Shown: positions 25,620 through 34,635, counted from the stretch's first letter. The stretch: DNA of 64,000 nt from Alloacidobacterium sp035547425 (GCA_035547425.1 DASZUU010000044.1:1-64000); one strand, 5' to 3'. Notes: generated from the sequence alone by a model not told the origin. Made by a program: numbers and translations.

Positions 25620-25838
25620 GTGGCAACTTACAAGGGTAAAGTAAAGTGGTTCAACAACGCGAAGGGTTATGGGTTCATTGGTCGCGATGATGGACCGGAT
25701 GTCTTCGTCCATTACAGTGCGATTCAGCTCGATGGTTATAAGAGTCTGAAGGAAGGCGATGAGGTAGAGTTTGACATTGTCCAGGGGCAAAAGGGGCCAC
25801 AGGCCGATCAAGTAACCCGGGCGCGAGAAGTTGCCTGA
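25620..25838 (+). CDS. Cold-shock protein, CspA family
   Basis: Single-stranded nucleic-acid chaperone of 72 residues, a single OB-fold cold-shock domain. RNP1 is KGYGFIGRD and RNP2 is DVFVHYSAI, with the usual KWFNNAKG before them. It acts on mRNA structure in the cytoplasm. GTG start with AGGAAGG about nine bases upstream. Monocistronic: it has its own promoter and a terminator at 25920. Its C-terminus (QVTRAREVA) resembles the reading-frame remnant at the left edge of the window. Confidence 0.94.
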   Translation: MATYKGKVKWFNNAKGYGFIGRDDGPDVFVHYSAIQLDGYKSLKEGDEVEFDIVQGQKGPQADQVTRAREVA

Positions 25839-25919
25839 CGGAAGCAACAGCAAGATTGATTCCGCTTTTATTCAGTAATTGAATTTTCTCTATTGAGATT
25901 CTGTGATTCGTGTGTAAAG

Positions 25920-25942
25920 CCCGGCAGAGGTTGCCGGGTTTT
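25920..25942 (+). terminator. Intrinsic terminator after the cold-shock gene
   Basis: CCCGGCA (25920-25926) pairs with TGCCGGG (25932-25938) across a 5-base loop, followed directly by TTTTCT. Classic rho-independent form. Confidence 0.85.
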
Positions 25943-25962
25943 CTACTTTCTACAGCCTGCGA

Positions 25963-25968
25963 GATAAT
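25963..25968 (+). promoter_or_regulatory. Candidate -10 box of polX
   Basis: GATAAT, nine bases before the ATG at 25978 and no ribosome binding site between. A very short leader of two or three bases is predicted. Confidence 0.4.
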
Positions 25969-25977
25969 CATTTCTCG

Positions 25978-27720
25978 ATGGATAACCGTTCGATTGCGCA
26001 ATTGTTGTATGAAACAGCCGACCTGCTGGAGATCAGCGCTGCTGACCCATTCCGTATTCGCTCATATCGTCGCGCGGCTGAAGCCGTAGAAGCGAGCACA
26101 ATTCAGCTGAGTGAAATTGCCGACGATCCGAAGAAACTGCTTGCCATTCCCGGCATCGGCAAAGGAATGGCTGCCAATATCCAGGAAATTGAAAAAGCCG
26201 GGACACTACCCCTCCGTGAAGAACTGCTGACCAAATACAGGCCGGGCATGCTGGATCTGCTCAAACTGCCGGGTATGGGGCCAAAATCGGTGGCCCTTTT
26301 CTGGGAAGCGCTACAGGTCTCCTCGATTTCCGAACTGGAGGATGCGATTGCGGCAGGCAAGCTGGCATCCTTGCCGCGCATGGGCGCAAAACAGATTGAA
26401 AAGTTGAAGAAAGGCATTGAGGATTACAAGAAAAACAGCGGCCGCTTCCTGATCGATGACGCCGAAATTGCGGCGGAAAAGCTGATTGCCTACCTTCGCG
26501 CTTTTGACGGGCTTGAAACCATTACTCCCGCAGGCTCTCTTCGTCGCGGACGGGAAACCGTAGGCGATCTCGACATTCTTGTAACCGGCCCCGGCTGTAC
26601 GGAAGACAAAGTACAGGCGGCGGTGGAGTATACCGCGGCCTATCCGCCCATTGTTGACCTGATTGCCAAGGGACAAAATAAAGTCAGCTTTCGCTTGCGC
26701 AATGGTTTGCAGGTGGACGTGCGATTGCTTCCGGAAAATTCCTATGGCGCTGCATTGCAGTATTTTTCCGGGTCGAAGATGCACAACGTCACGATCCGGC
26801 AGCGCGCTCTCAAGCGCGGCTACACTCTCAGCGAATACGCCCTGGCAAAGATCGAAGACGGTTCCTTTGTAGCGGGCGCTACCGAGCAGGAAATTTATGC
26901 AGCCCTTGGGCTGGACTGGATTCCGCCTGAACTGCGCGAGAACAATGGCGAGATTGAGGCAGCCGAACAGCATCGATTGCCCCAGCTTATTGAGCAGAGC
27001 GATATCCGCGGCGATGTACATATGCACACGAATGCGACCGATGGAAAAAATACGATTCGTGAAATGGCTGAGGCTGCGCTCGCTCGCGGATATGAATACA
27101 TCGCGATCACCGATCACTCGAAAAATCTTGCCATGACGTTCGGGCTCGATGATGAGCGGGCGCTCGAACATATCCAGCGTATCCGCGAAGTGAATGACGA
27201 GATGGAAGGACGCATCCGCATCTTTACCGGAATTGAAGTCGATATTCTGAGCGACGGCCAGCTGGATCTTTCCGATGAAGTGCTGGCGCAGATGGATGTC
27301 GTAATTGCCAGCGTGCATTCGCTTTTCAATCAGCCTGAAGATCAGATGACCGAGCGTGTGCTGCGTGCACTGGAGAATCCGAACACGCGCATCCTCGGCC
27401 ATCCTACCGGGCGGCTGCTGCTGCGCCGTGAAGCCTACAAGCTTAATTTGCCGCAGATTCTGCGGCGCGCAGCCGAATTAGGAGTGGCGGTAGAGCACAA
27501 CGCCTATCCTGACCGGCTCGATCTTTGTGATCGCGATCTGCGCATGGCAAAAGAGCTCGGCTGCAAAATTTCCATAAATACGGATTCGCACCATACCAGC
27601 CACATGGAAAAGATGCGCTATGGAATCAAGCAACTCCGCCGCGCATGGCTAACGAGGGATGATGTAATCAATACGCTTCCCGCCGATCAGTTCCTGAGCG
27701 CGTTGCGTCCTCGCAGCTGA
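25978..27720 (+). CDS. polX: DNA polymerase/3'-5' exonuclease PolX
   Basis: Family X repair polymerase for gap filling in base-excision repair, 580 residues, the usual bacterial PolX length. Order: helix-hairpin-helix regions (LLAIPGIGKGMAANI at about 55-69; LLKLPGMGPKSVALF at about 94-108), the nucleotidyltransferase site with GDLDI (D197, D199) and a third acid in QVDVRLL (D247), then a C-terminal PHP exonuclease domain beginning DVHMHTNATDG (His 348 and 350) with ITDHS and the late INTDSHHT. Both activities look intact. It follows the cold-shock gene's terminator and has its own promoter. Confidence 0.96.
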   Translation: MDNRSIAQLLYETADLLEISAADPFRIRSYRRAAEAVEASTIQLSEIADDPKKLLAIPGIGKGMAANIQEIEKAGTLPLREELLTKYRPGMLDLLKLPGMGPKSVALFWEALQVSSISELEDAIAAGKLASLPRMGAKQIEKLKKGIEDYKKNSGRFLIDDAEIAAEKLIAYLRAFDGLETITPAGSLRRGRETVGDLDILVTGPGCTEDKVQAAVEYTAAYPPIVDLIAKGQNKVSFRLRNGLQVDVRLLPENSYGAALQYFSGSKMHNVTIRQRALKRGYTLSEYALAKIEDGSFVAGATEQEIYAALGLDWIPPELRENNGEIEAAEQHRLPQLIEQSDIRGDVHMHTNATDGKNTIREMAEAALARGYEYIAITDHSKNLAMTFGLDDERALEHIQRIREVNDEMEGRIRIFTGIEVDILSDGQLDLSDEVLAQMDVVIASVHSLFNQPEDQMTERVLRALENPNTRILGHPTGRLLLRREAYKLNLPQILRRAAELGVAVEHNAYPDRLDLCDRDLRMAKELGCKISINTDSHHTSHMEKMRYGIKQLRRAWLTRDDVINTLPADQFLSALRPRS

Positions 27721-27726
27721 AGTCAT

Positions 27727-28716
27727 TTACTTATTCTGGTTGCCTGGAGTGAGATTCAGATCGACGCTGCCTTTTACATCTGGCGGAGGCTCAGCTTTGG
27801 GCGGCTTCAGCCCTGCAAGGCGCAGATTCACCAGCTTATTCAGCAGGTCAAACCAGAAAGGGGCGCCAAGCGAAACGGCAATCGCCGTGAGCAGCCAGCC
27901 TGCCAGATTGTACCCCCAATGCCCCAGCACGCCCACGTATCCTCGTTGTTCCAGATCGGCATGGTTTTGCCAATAAGAAGCAACTTCTTTCCACGTATAG
28001 CCGAGCGGCAGTTGATCGCCGAGCTTATCCTGGATGTCCTTTCGTGCGGTTGCGTAATCGGGCAGCGTGCAATTTTCCTTATCTTTACAGCTATACATCT
28101 GCGCTGTCGCCGTCACGGCATCGCGAGCATCTTTGGAGGTCCACAGCTTTTGTGTAACGTTAAAAAGATTGGCATTAAATACAATGGCCAGCGCCATTCC
28201 GAGAATCACCAACCACATCTGAGTGCGTCTCTTATAAAGGCCGTTTACGCGATCCATCGTGCCGTCATACCACTGCTCGATAGCCAGAGTGCAGGCTGCG
28301 GCATTCCCTTCTATGCCGAGAATGATCGCACTCAGCTTTTTTCTTAATGCAGAATCGGGAGGCAAGCGGTCGATTAATCTCGGAATATCCGTAAAAGGCG
28401 CATCGTGCATTTCTGCAAGCGATACCAGGAGAACACGCGTAAACAGCGGTGATGGAATATACGTCGGTCTTGATTTTCTGGCTGCTCCAAGCCCCAGGAG
28501 CTTTGCCGGAGTGAAGGATATTGTCTCGATCAGCGGATGCGCAGCGAATGTCTCATAAAGATTCGGGTCGACCAGCATCTTCCGGATAGCCTTTTCCAGC
28601 ATAGCGGCGCGCTTGGCGGTAAATGCTGCTGCCAGTTCACAGATATGCGAGGCGATAATGCTCAGCAAAAGGCATACGAGAACAACGCCGATGGCCACCG
28701 CTAAGATCTGTTCCAT
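27727..28716 (-). CDS. Membrane protein of unknown function
   Basis: A 329-residue protein with an N-terminal helix (AVAIGVVLVCLLLSIIAS), a central soluble region, and two more hydrophobic segments (LVILGMALAIVFNANLF and a stretch near LAGWLLTAIAVSLGAPFWFDLLNKLVNLRL). A Cys pair (SCKDKENC) lies in the loop between the last two helices, probably on the periplasmic side, and could form a disulfide. I do not recognise a family. AAGGAG precedes the ATG. It is divergent from the next gene and part of a group of three anchored proteins of unknown role. Confidence 0.7.
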   Translation of the reverse strand: MEQILAVAIGVVLVCLLLSIIASHICELAAAFTAKRAAMLEKAIRKMLVDPNLYETFAAHPLIETISFTPAKLLGLGAARKSRPTYIPSPLFTRVLLVSLAEMHDAPFTDIPRLIDRLPPDSALRKKLSAIILGIEGNAAACTLAIEQWYDGTMDRVNGLYKRRTQMWLVILGMALAIVFNANLFNVTQKLWTSKDARDAVTATAQMYSCKDKENCTLPDYATARKDIQDKLGDQLPLGYTWKEVASYWQNHADLEQRGYVGVLGHWGYNLAGWLLTAIAVSLGAPFWFDLLNKLVNLRLAGLKPPKAEPPPDVKGSVDLNLTPGNQNK

Positions 28717-28800
28717 CCACAGGCTCCTTTTGATGCAAGTCAGTATTACTTCTTTGCAGCCTCGTGTCGAGACTGTTTCTGCTTACGCTGATAAGTACGG

Positions 28801-28806
28801 TAGAAT
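28801..28806 (+). promoter_or_regulatory. Candidate -10 box for gene at 28816
   Basis: TAGAAT nine bases before the ATG at 28816. No ribosome binding site between; a leader of only two or three bases is predicted. Confidence 0.4.
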
Positions 28807-28815
28807 GCAGCTCTA

Positions 28816-29385
28816 ATGGCAGAGGAAACCAATTCCGGCAAACGCGCCCTGCTGATCGTGCTGATGGCGACGATTATTGTTGTGGTTACAATTGCAGCTT
28901 ATGTTTATGTCGATGAGAAGCCGCCTGTCTCTGCGGGCAAAATCGTCAAGCTGGATGTTGTGCCGATCCATAGCCAGATGCGCGTAGGTGAAGGCGCGCA
29001 AGGCATACAAGGCGGCATGGAAACGTACGATCAGCTTATTGTGCTGGCCGAAGTGGAAGTTCGCAACCAGACGAATATCCCCCTTTTTCTGCATGACATG
29101 TGGGGAAATCTCACAACTTCAAACGACAACGTGCAGCGCAGCCTGGGCGCGAACAAAAGCAATTTTCGGGATGTTTTCATTGCCTATCCGCAACTGGCCG
29201 CGCTGAAGCAGGAGCCGTTGCAGCGCGATATTACCCTGCAGCCCGGCCAGAGCGTACAAGGGTTGGTGATCTTTAACTATCCGATGACAAAAGAGCAATG
29301 GGACGCGCGCCACGGCTTCGAGGCTGTGATTTCGTTCCTGCACCAGAAAAACCTGGTGCTGCCGTGGCCCGCGCCGGGAAAATAA
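28816..29385 (+). CDS. Membrane-anchored protein of unknown function
   Basis: A 189-residue protein with a short cytoplasmic N-terminus, one transmembrane helix (LLIVLMATIIVVVTIAAYVYV, about 13-33) and an exported domain of beta character (VVPIHSQMRVGEG, then AEVEVRNQTNIPLFLHDMW, later LQPGQSVQGLVIFNYP). The latter part resembles DUF4352-like immunoglobulin-type folds in which a residue pair is followed by an added-value loop, but this is only a resemblance. It ends one base before the convergent coiled-coil gene. Confidence 0.65.
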   Translation: MAEETNSGKRALLIVLMATIIVVVTIAAYVYVDEKPPVSAGKIVKLDVVPIHSQMRVGEGAQGIQGGMETYDQLIVLAEVEVRNQTNIPLFLHDMWGNLTTSNDNVQRSLGANKSNFRDVFIAYPQLAALKQEPLQRDITLQPGQSVQGLVIFNYPMTKEQWDARHGFEAVISFLHQKNLVLPWPAPGK

Positions 29386-29386
29386 A

Positions 29387-30217
29387 TCAGCGGCTCACGC
29401 TCACCGGAACCGGCGCCGTTTTCGGAGTCGAAATATACCCCTGCACCTGGTCCTTGCTGATATTGTTCACGACTAATTCATAAAGGTAATTGTCTTTACC
29501 GGTGTAGAACTGTACCGGCTCATTTAATCCGCGATCCTTCTTCTCGATCTTCTTGTCGTCGGCATAGACGTTCAGCGTGTAGCGACTGTGTTTCGTATCG
29601 GCCTTGCGCAGCTCAAGTCCCACTGTCGATACGGCCTGGCGCTGCCCTTTGCGCAAAGTAAACTCATAGTAATTGCGATCGCCTTTGTGTTTCAGCACCT
29701 CCAACTCATTGTGATTCGTAGCAATCAAGCCGCTCTGTACACCGAGATCGCCCTTCATGCTTTGCAACTGGGCCTGGGTATTCTGCAATTCTGTTTTTGT
29801 CTGGGCTACGTCAGTTTTTACCCCGCCGACATCTGTTTTGACATTCGAGACATCGCTGGAAACAGCTCCGATCTGCTGGCGCGACGCAGCCTGTTCGCTT
29901 TCGAGCCGCTTCGCGTCAGCCTGTTGCCTGCGCATCAACTCATCTGCCCGCGCTTCCAGTTGTTTCTGCGTTAAGCCGACAGACTGTCCTAGAGTTTCCG
30001 AAGCTATCTTCAGCCTTGCATTTGTCTGCCGCAATTCCTGCGCCAGCTTGTCATTCTGCACCTGAGCTTGTGTTAATTGCGTTTCCGCTTTTGTCAGGCG
30101 ATTACTGAGCGTATAGCTCCAGATCAGGCCTCCAATGGCCGCCAGCAGGGCCGCTGTCAGCAGTCCAAGAAAAGCGCCGGAAAAACTGCGCTGCTCTACA
30201 ACCGTCTCGTCACTCAT
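29387..30217 (-). CDS. Membrane-anchored coiled-coil protein of unknown function
   Basis: A 276-residue protein. One transmembrane helix (LGLLTAALLAAIGGLIWSY, about 17-35) is followed by a long coiled coil (about 36-175; heptads such as LTKAETQLTQAQVQNDKLAQ and repeats of VSNVKTDVGGVKTDVAQTKTELQ) and a C-terminal globular domain with GQRQAVSTVGLELRKAD and a periodic beta pattern. The repeated 7-residue unit VxxVKTDV may have arisen by internal duplication. GAGAGGAAG precedes the ATG. No known family is recognised. It converges on the anchored protein gene upstream and may act with it. Confidence 0.65.
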   Translation of the reverse strand: MSDETVVEQRSFSGAFLGLLTAALLAAIGGLIWSYTLSNRLTKAETQLTQAQVQNDKLAQELRQTNARLKIASETLGQSVGLTQKQLEARADELMRRQQADAKRLESEQAASRQQIGAVSSDVSNVKTDVGGVKTDVAQTKTELQNTQAQLQSMKGDLGVQSGLIATNHNELEVLKHKGDRNYYEFTLRKGQRQAVSTVGLELRKADTKHSRYTLNVYADDKKIEKKDRGLNEPVQFYTGKDNYLYELVVNNISKDQVQGYISTPKTAPVPVSVSR

Positions 30218-30299
30218 TGTTTTTTCTTCCTCTCTTGCTGTTCCGTGAGACTACCTGTCCTAATGGACGGTGGTAAATATTTTTTGTCGATGATCGCCA

Positions 30300-30305
30300 T
30301 ACAAT
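30300..30305 (+). promoter_or_regulatory. -10 box for leaderless thiO
   Basis: TACAAT followed by 6 bases (AGAACC) and the GTG at 30312. There is no ribosome binding site. Confidence 0.5.
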
Positions 30306-30311
30306 AGAACC

Positions 30312-31367
30312 GTGAGCACAACGGACGTCATTATCGCAGGCGGCGGAATCATTGGCCTCTCTACAGCGCTGGAATTGGCCGGCAGCGGACTTCGTGTGAC
30401 CGTACTCGAACGTGGGCAGGCCATGACGGAAGCTTCATGGGCAGCCGCCGGAATGCTGGCTGCGCACGATCCGGAGAATCCTTCCGCTCTACAGGCGCTT
30501 TCCGACTTTAGCATCTCGCTCTATCCCACTTATCTTGAAACGATAGAGCATCTATCCGGAATAAAGATTGCGTTGCGCACAAGCGGCACCCTGCAAGGGT
30601 CGGAACCGGGACATACCTTTGCCAATAGCATCTCGTCAGCGGAAATTGCGCAGTTGCTGCCGCAATTGAACGCGTCAAATCGCAGTTTTCTCTGGCTGGA
30701 CGAACACAGCCTTGATCCGCGTGATCTTTGCGCTGCTCTGCCAAAGGCTGCTGTCTCTGCCGGAATCACTCTCATGGAGCAGAGTCCAGTTACGCATATC
30801 CGTCACAATGCTGACGGCATTGAGGTTTCAACGCCTCAAGCAACATACTTGGCACAGCACTTTATCAACTGCTGCGGAGCATGGGCTGGAGCCATCTCCG
30901 GTCTTCCTTCTATCGAACCCCGCAAGGGCCAAATGGCGACGGTGAAACTCCAGCCTCAGCATCAGCTTCCTTATGTCATACGTATGCCCGAGCTATATCT
31001 TGTTCCTCGCGGAGACGGCCGCGTCGTCATCGGAGCATCGGTGGAGCGAGCCGGCTTTGATAAATCTGTCCACGACACTACGATCCAGACACTTCTACAT
31101 GAAGCTGCAAATATCTGGCCCCCCATTGCCGAGGCCCAGGTCATAGAAACATGGGCAGGGCTTCGTCCTGGATCATCCGATGCGCTGCCGGTCATGGACG
31201 CCTGCGGCGAACGCAATTGCTGGATCGCCTCCGGACACTTTCGGAACGGCATCCTGCTGGCTCCCGCTACCGCACGCGTCATACGGCAGCTTATTCAGGG
31301 CGAACCAACCAGCGTTGATATCTCGCCATTTCAATGCAGCCGATTCAACCCCGCATCCGTCTCTTGA
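30312..31367 (+). CDS. thiO: Glycine oxidase ThiO
   Basis: FAD-dependent oxidase that converts glycine to dehydroglycine for the thiazole of thiamine. It has 351 residues. The FAD-binding motif is DVIIAGGGIIGLSTALELAGSG (about 5-26), followed by the ThiO-typical ASWAAAGMLAAHDP (about 42-55). C-terminal signatures are YLVPRGDGRVVIGASVE, AGLRPGSSDALPVMD and SGHFRNGILLAPATA. No thiamine genes lie nearby. A GTG start is the first in frame after the -10 box. It could act more widely on D-amino acids, as related DAAO-family enzymes do. Confidence 0.87.
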   Translation: MSTTDVIIAGGGIIGLSTALELAGSGLRVTVLERGQAMTEASWAAAGMLAAHDPENPSALQALSDFSISLYPTYLETIEHLSGIKIALRTSGTLQGSEPGHTFANSISSAEIAQLLPQLNASNRSFLWLDEHSLDPRDLCAALPKAAVSAGITLMEQSPVTHIRHNADGIEVSTPQATYLAQHFINCCGAWAGAISGLPSIEPRKGQMATVKLQPQHQLPYVIRMPELYLVPRGDGRVVIGASVERAGFDKSVHDTTIQTLLHEAANIWPPIAEAQVIETWAGLRPGSSDALPVMDACGERNCWIASGHFRNGILLAPATARVIRQLIQGEPTSVDISPFQCSRFNPASVS

Positions 31368-31399
31368 AACAACAAAGAATCGCGGCAAAGTGACAACCC

Positions 31400-31568
31400 T
31401 ATAATGGCGCTGTTATAAACATTATTTAGCCCTATTTCGCCTTTCGACGCGTCCACTGCGTCTGGTTAGCGAACCGTCGGGCAGTTTATCAACATCCGGC
31501 CACACGTTGGCCGCATCCAACAACGTTCGCCCGAAACGGGCAATCTCACTGGAGGGATTTGGCACGTT
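31400..31568 (+). promoter_or_regulatory. gltA promoter and structured leader
   Basis: A good -10 box, TATAAT, at 31400-31405, followed by about 160 bases of untranslated leader. The leader contains stems CGGCC/GGCCG (31497-31501 with 31509-31513) and GCCCG/CGGGC (31529-31533 with 31537-31541). GGAGGG at 31551-31556 is the likely ribosome binding site, set rather far from the ATG. The leader might be regulatory. Confidence 0.45.
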
Positions 31569-32702
31569 ATGTCGACCGCAGTAGCTACAAAAGGTCTGGA
31601 AGGAATTGTTGCAGCCAACTCTGGCATTTGCTGGATCGATGGGGATGCCGGGGTGCTCGCCTACCGCGGTATTGACATTCATGAACTGGCAGAGAAATCG
31701 ACGTTTGAGGAGACAACTTACCTCCTCTGGCACGGCAAGCTCCCCACCGCATCCGAACTCGAAGCCTTTAAAAAGAAACTTTCCGATGCCCGCAAGCTTC
31801 CCGCCGATATCCTCAATCTCCTTCAATCCTTTCCCAAGTCAGCCACTCCGATGGAGGTACTGCGCACCGCTGTTTCCGCGCTGAGCATGTATGACAAGGA
31901 CGAGAAGGCTGTCGATCATGACTCGAATGTGCGTAAGAGCTTCGAGCTTACGGCGCAGATTCCTATGATCGTTACCGCCTTCGATCGCATCCGCAAAGGT
32001 AAGCCGGTAGTCGAAGCCGACAAATCACTTTCGCATGCGGGTAATTTCCTGTGGATGCTGACCGGAGAAAAGCCGTCAGAAACTGCAACCCGCACCTTTG
32101 ACGTTGCACTCATTCTGCATGCTGACCATGAGTTGAATGCTTCGACATTTGCAGCCCGTGTCATTGCCGCGACGCTTTCCGATGTTCACTCAGCCATCAC
32201 CGGAGCCATCGGCGCACTAAAAGGCCCTCTGCACGGCGGCGCGAATGAAGCCGTGATGCGCCTGCTGTTTGCCATCGACAAGGAAGGAGCTGATCCGGTC
32301 GAGTATGTGAAGAACATGCTGGCGCAGAAGAAGAAAGTTTCCGGCTTTGGTCATCGTGTATATCGCACTGAAGACCCTCGCGCGACCCACTTGCGCAAGA
32401 TGTCGGAAGACCTGAGCAAGGCAGCGAACAACACCAAGTGGTTCGACATGTCACAGCGAATCGAGCAGTACATCCGTACCGAAAAGAAGCTGAACGCTAA
32501 TGTCGACTTCTACTCTGCTTCGACCTATACAACTCTTGGCATCGACCTTGACCTGTTCACTCCCATCTTTGCCATCAGCCGTATTTCCGGATGGGCAGCG
32601 CACGTCATCGAACAGCTGGACGACAATCGCCTGATTCGCCCGCGCGCTGAGTACATTGGGCCGGAATACCCGGCGAAGTATGTGCCGATTCAGAATCGCT
32701 AA
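31569..32702 (+). CDS. gltA: Citrate synthase
   Basis: Condenses oxaloacetate with acetyl-CoA to enter the TCA cycle. It has 377 residues, the length of the short (gram-positive/archaeal) type rather than the 430-residue E. coli type. Catalytic regions are intact: HADHELNASTFAARV, GPLHGGANEAVM (active His), GFGHRVYRTEDPRA (second His) and the Asp in NVDFYSA. It is monocistronic, with its own promoter and a strong terminator downstream. A 2-methylcitrate synthase of the same fold is possible but no prp genes are present. Confidence 0.95.
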   Translation: MSTAVATKGLEGIVAANSGICWIDGDAGVLAYRGIDIHELAEKSTFEETTYLLWHGKLPTASELEAFKKKLSDARKLPADILNLLQSFPKSATPMEVLRTAVSALSMYDKDEKAVDHDSNVRKSFELTAQIPMIVTAFDRIRKGKPVVEADKSLSHAGNFLWMLTGEKPSETATRTFDVALILHADHELNASTFAARVIAATLSDVHSAITGAIGALKGPLHGGANEAVMRLLFAIDKEGADPVEYVKNMLAQKKKVSGFGHRVYRTEDPRATHLRKMSEDLSKAANNTKWFDMSQRIEQYIRTEKKLNANVDFYSASTYTTLGIDLDLFTPIFAISRISGWAAHVIEQLDDNRLIRPRAEYIGPEYPAKYVPIQNR

Positions 32703-32722
32703 ATGAAACAGCTGCAAGTAGA

Positions 32723-32745
32723 AGGGCGCCTTTTCGGCGCCCTTT
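32723..32745. terminator. Bidirectional terminator between gltA and DinB-like gene
   Basis: AGGGCGCC (32723-32730) pairs with GGCGCCCT (32736-32743) across TTTTC, with TT following and AAG preceding on the other side. Placed between two convergent genes, it can serve both. Confidence 0.85.
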
Positions 32746-32750
32746 GTCAT

Positions 32751-33302
32751 TTACATGCCGCCCTTGCGGCTGGCCGGAGGCACAATTCCATTCATGCGCA
32801 GATATACAACCATCTGGCCGTAATGATCCATGGAATGCGCAAGAGCAAAAGTTGCAAGTCCAGCGCGCGTCATCTTGCCTTCGCCTGAGCTTTCTACCGT
32901 GAAGGCATTGGCAGGAGTAATAGTTTCGACGGCTTTGTGTGCATAAGCATATGAATCGCGCAACGCTTTCATAATGTCGTCTTTGCTGGTGAGCTTTTCA
33001 ATATCATCTTTCTTGACGGCACCCGGGCCGCCAAAGCCATGAAAGAAACCATAGTTCGCCTCGGCCAGATGCTTCACCTGCTGGCCGAAGGTACGCACCC
33101 CTTTAAATTCGCCTTGTGTGGGGGCAAAGTCATACCTGTCGGCGGGCATGGCATCGGCGGCGCCGACAATTTGCTTTTCCATCATGCTCAAGAGGTTGCT
33201 ATATGTTTCGGCGGGAGCCGCGCTGGACTGGCCATAGCTCAAAGTTGCCGGAACCGCAAGGCAACATAGTAACGCGATACAAAGTGCACGTATCATTTTC
33301 AC
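32751..33302 (-). CDS. Exported DinB-like protein
   Basis: A 183-residue protein with a signal peptide (about 1-25, cleaved after LSYGQ-like) and a DinB/YfiT four-helix bundle. Three His suitable for the metal site are visible (VKHLAEANYGFFHGF and ALAHSMDHYGQMVVYL). Secreted DinB-type proteins of this form are frequent in acidobacteria; function is unknown, possibly thiol- or metal-related. I chose the GTG at 33302 because AGGAGG lies eight bases upstream; the ATG two codons later would be too far. Confidence 0.85.
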   Translation of the reverse strand: MKMIRALCIALLCCLAVPATLSYGQSSAAPAETYSNLLSMMEKQIVGAADAMPADRYDFAPTQGEFKGVRTFGQQVKHLAEANYGFFHGFGGPGAVKKDDIEKLTSKDDIMKALRDSYAYAHKAVETITPANAFTVESSGEGKMTRAGLATFALAHSMDHYGQMVVYLRMNGIVPPASRKGGM

Positions 33303-33442
33303 GTCTTCGTCCTCCTATGGAACAACTGCGCAAGCAGCCTAGCAGATACAGGCCCGCTTCCGGGTCAAATCTTCGTCCAGAAGTATTATTTCCCCACACG
33401 GGCAGCGAAGAGGCAACGTAAAATAAGAGCCAGGAGATCACG

Positions 33443-34603
33443 ATGAAACGGGTTTACATGGACGCCAATGCGACGACACCCCTGCTGCCAGAGGTGCTGG
33501 ATGCCATGCGCCCCTATTTCATCGAGCACTTCGGCAACGCTTCTTCTATCCATCAGCAGGGGCAGCAGGCTCGTGCGGCGGTGGAGCAAGCCCGGGAGTC
33601 GGTCGCAACGCTTATCAATTGCCGCCCTGCGGAGATTGTTTTTACCTCCGGGGGGACGGAGAGCGATAACATGGCGCTCTTTGGATTAGTGGGTGCCGGG
33701 GATCACCTGATTACCTCGTCAATTGAGCACCATGCGGTGCTGCATGCTGCCGAAAAGCTGCGCGACCGCGGAGTTGAGGTTACCTTTCTGCCGGTTTCCG
33801 AGAGCGGTGTCGTCGATCCACAGGACCTGCGACGCGCAATCCGGGCCAACACCAAGCTCATCAGCATCATGATGGCCAACAATGAGACGGGCGCGATCCA
33901 GCCGGTGAGCGAGATTGGCCGCATTGCCGCCGAAGCTGACATCTACTTCCACACCGACGCGGTGCAGGCTGCGGGCAAGCTGCCGATCGACGTACAGACG
34001 CTACGCTGCGACCTGTTGAGTATCTCCGGCCACAAGATGCACGCGCCGCAGGGTACGGGCATTCTTTACGTTCGCCGGGGCACGCAGTTGGAGCCGCTCT
34101 TTTTCGGCGGATCACACGAGCGCCAGCGCAGGGCCGGAACCGAGAACCTTCCCGGCATCGTTGGATTGGGAAAGGCCGCGGAAATCGCTAGAATTGCGCT
34201 CACGGATGGAACGATCCAAAGGGTGACAGCGCTGCGCAATCGCCTGGAACAGGGCATTCTTGCGCAGGTGGAATCTTCCGGCGTAAATGGCGGCACGCGC
34301 GCCCGCGTAGCCAACACGACCAACATTTATTTCGATCATCTTGAGGGAGAAGCGCTGGTAATTGCCCTCGATCTCAAAGGCTTGTGCACTTCCGGCGGCT
34401 CTGCCTGCGCTTCCGGCGCCAGCGAACCGTCACATGTGCTCAGCGCGATGGGGCTGTCTACGGCCAGAGCAAGAGCGAGCCTCCGGTTTTCGCTGACGAA
34501 ACAAACGACCGAAGAAGATATCGATTTCGCTCTCAGCATCATTCCCGCTGCGGCTGCGCGTCTGCGCGAGCTGGCTCCGGTGAATGCCGGGACTCTTGGT
34601 TAG
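33443..34603 (+). CDS. Cysteine desulfurase, NifS/IscS family
   Basis: PLP enzyme that releases sulfur from cysteine for iron-sulfur clusters and tRNA thiolation, 386 residues. It begins MDANATTPLLPEVLDAM; the PLP lysine is K198 in SISGHKMHAPQGTG, and the sulfur-carrying cysteine is C322 in the loop GSACASGA. CAGGAGA precedes the ATG, with a -10 box TAAAAT at 33419-33424. No iscU or mnmA is beside it. The window also holds cyaY. Whether it is IscS or NifS in function cannot be told from sequence. Confidence 0.93.
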   Translation: MKRVYMDANATTPLLPEVLDAMRPYFIEHFGNASSIHQQGQQARAAVEQARESVATLINCRPAEIVFTSGGTESDNMALFGLVGAGDHLITSSIEHHAVLHAAEKLRDRGVEVTFLPVSESGVVDPQDLRRAIRANTKLISIMMANNETGAIQPVSEIGRIAAEADIYFHTDAVQAAGKLPIDVQTLRCDLLSISGHKMHAPQGTGILYVRRGTQLEPLFFGGSHERQRRAGTENLPGIVGLGKAAEIARIALTDGTIQRVTALRNRLEQGILAQVESSGVNGGTRARVANTTNIYFDHLEGEALVIALDLKGLCTSGGSACASGASEPSHVLSAMGLSTARARASLRFSLTKQTTEEDIDFALSIIPAAAARLRELAPVNAGTLG

Positions 34604-34635
34604 CCATCCCTCATTCCGCGCAGGAACCCTTTATT

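Noticed and set aside
26311..27402. 363-codon open frame opposite polX
   Set aside because: No family likeness; the polX reading has full motifs for two catalytic domains.
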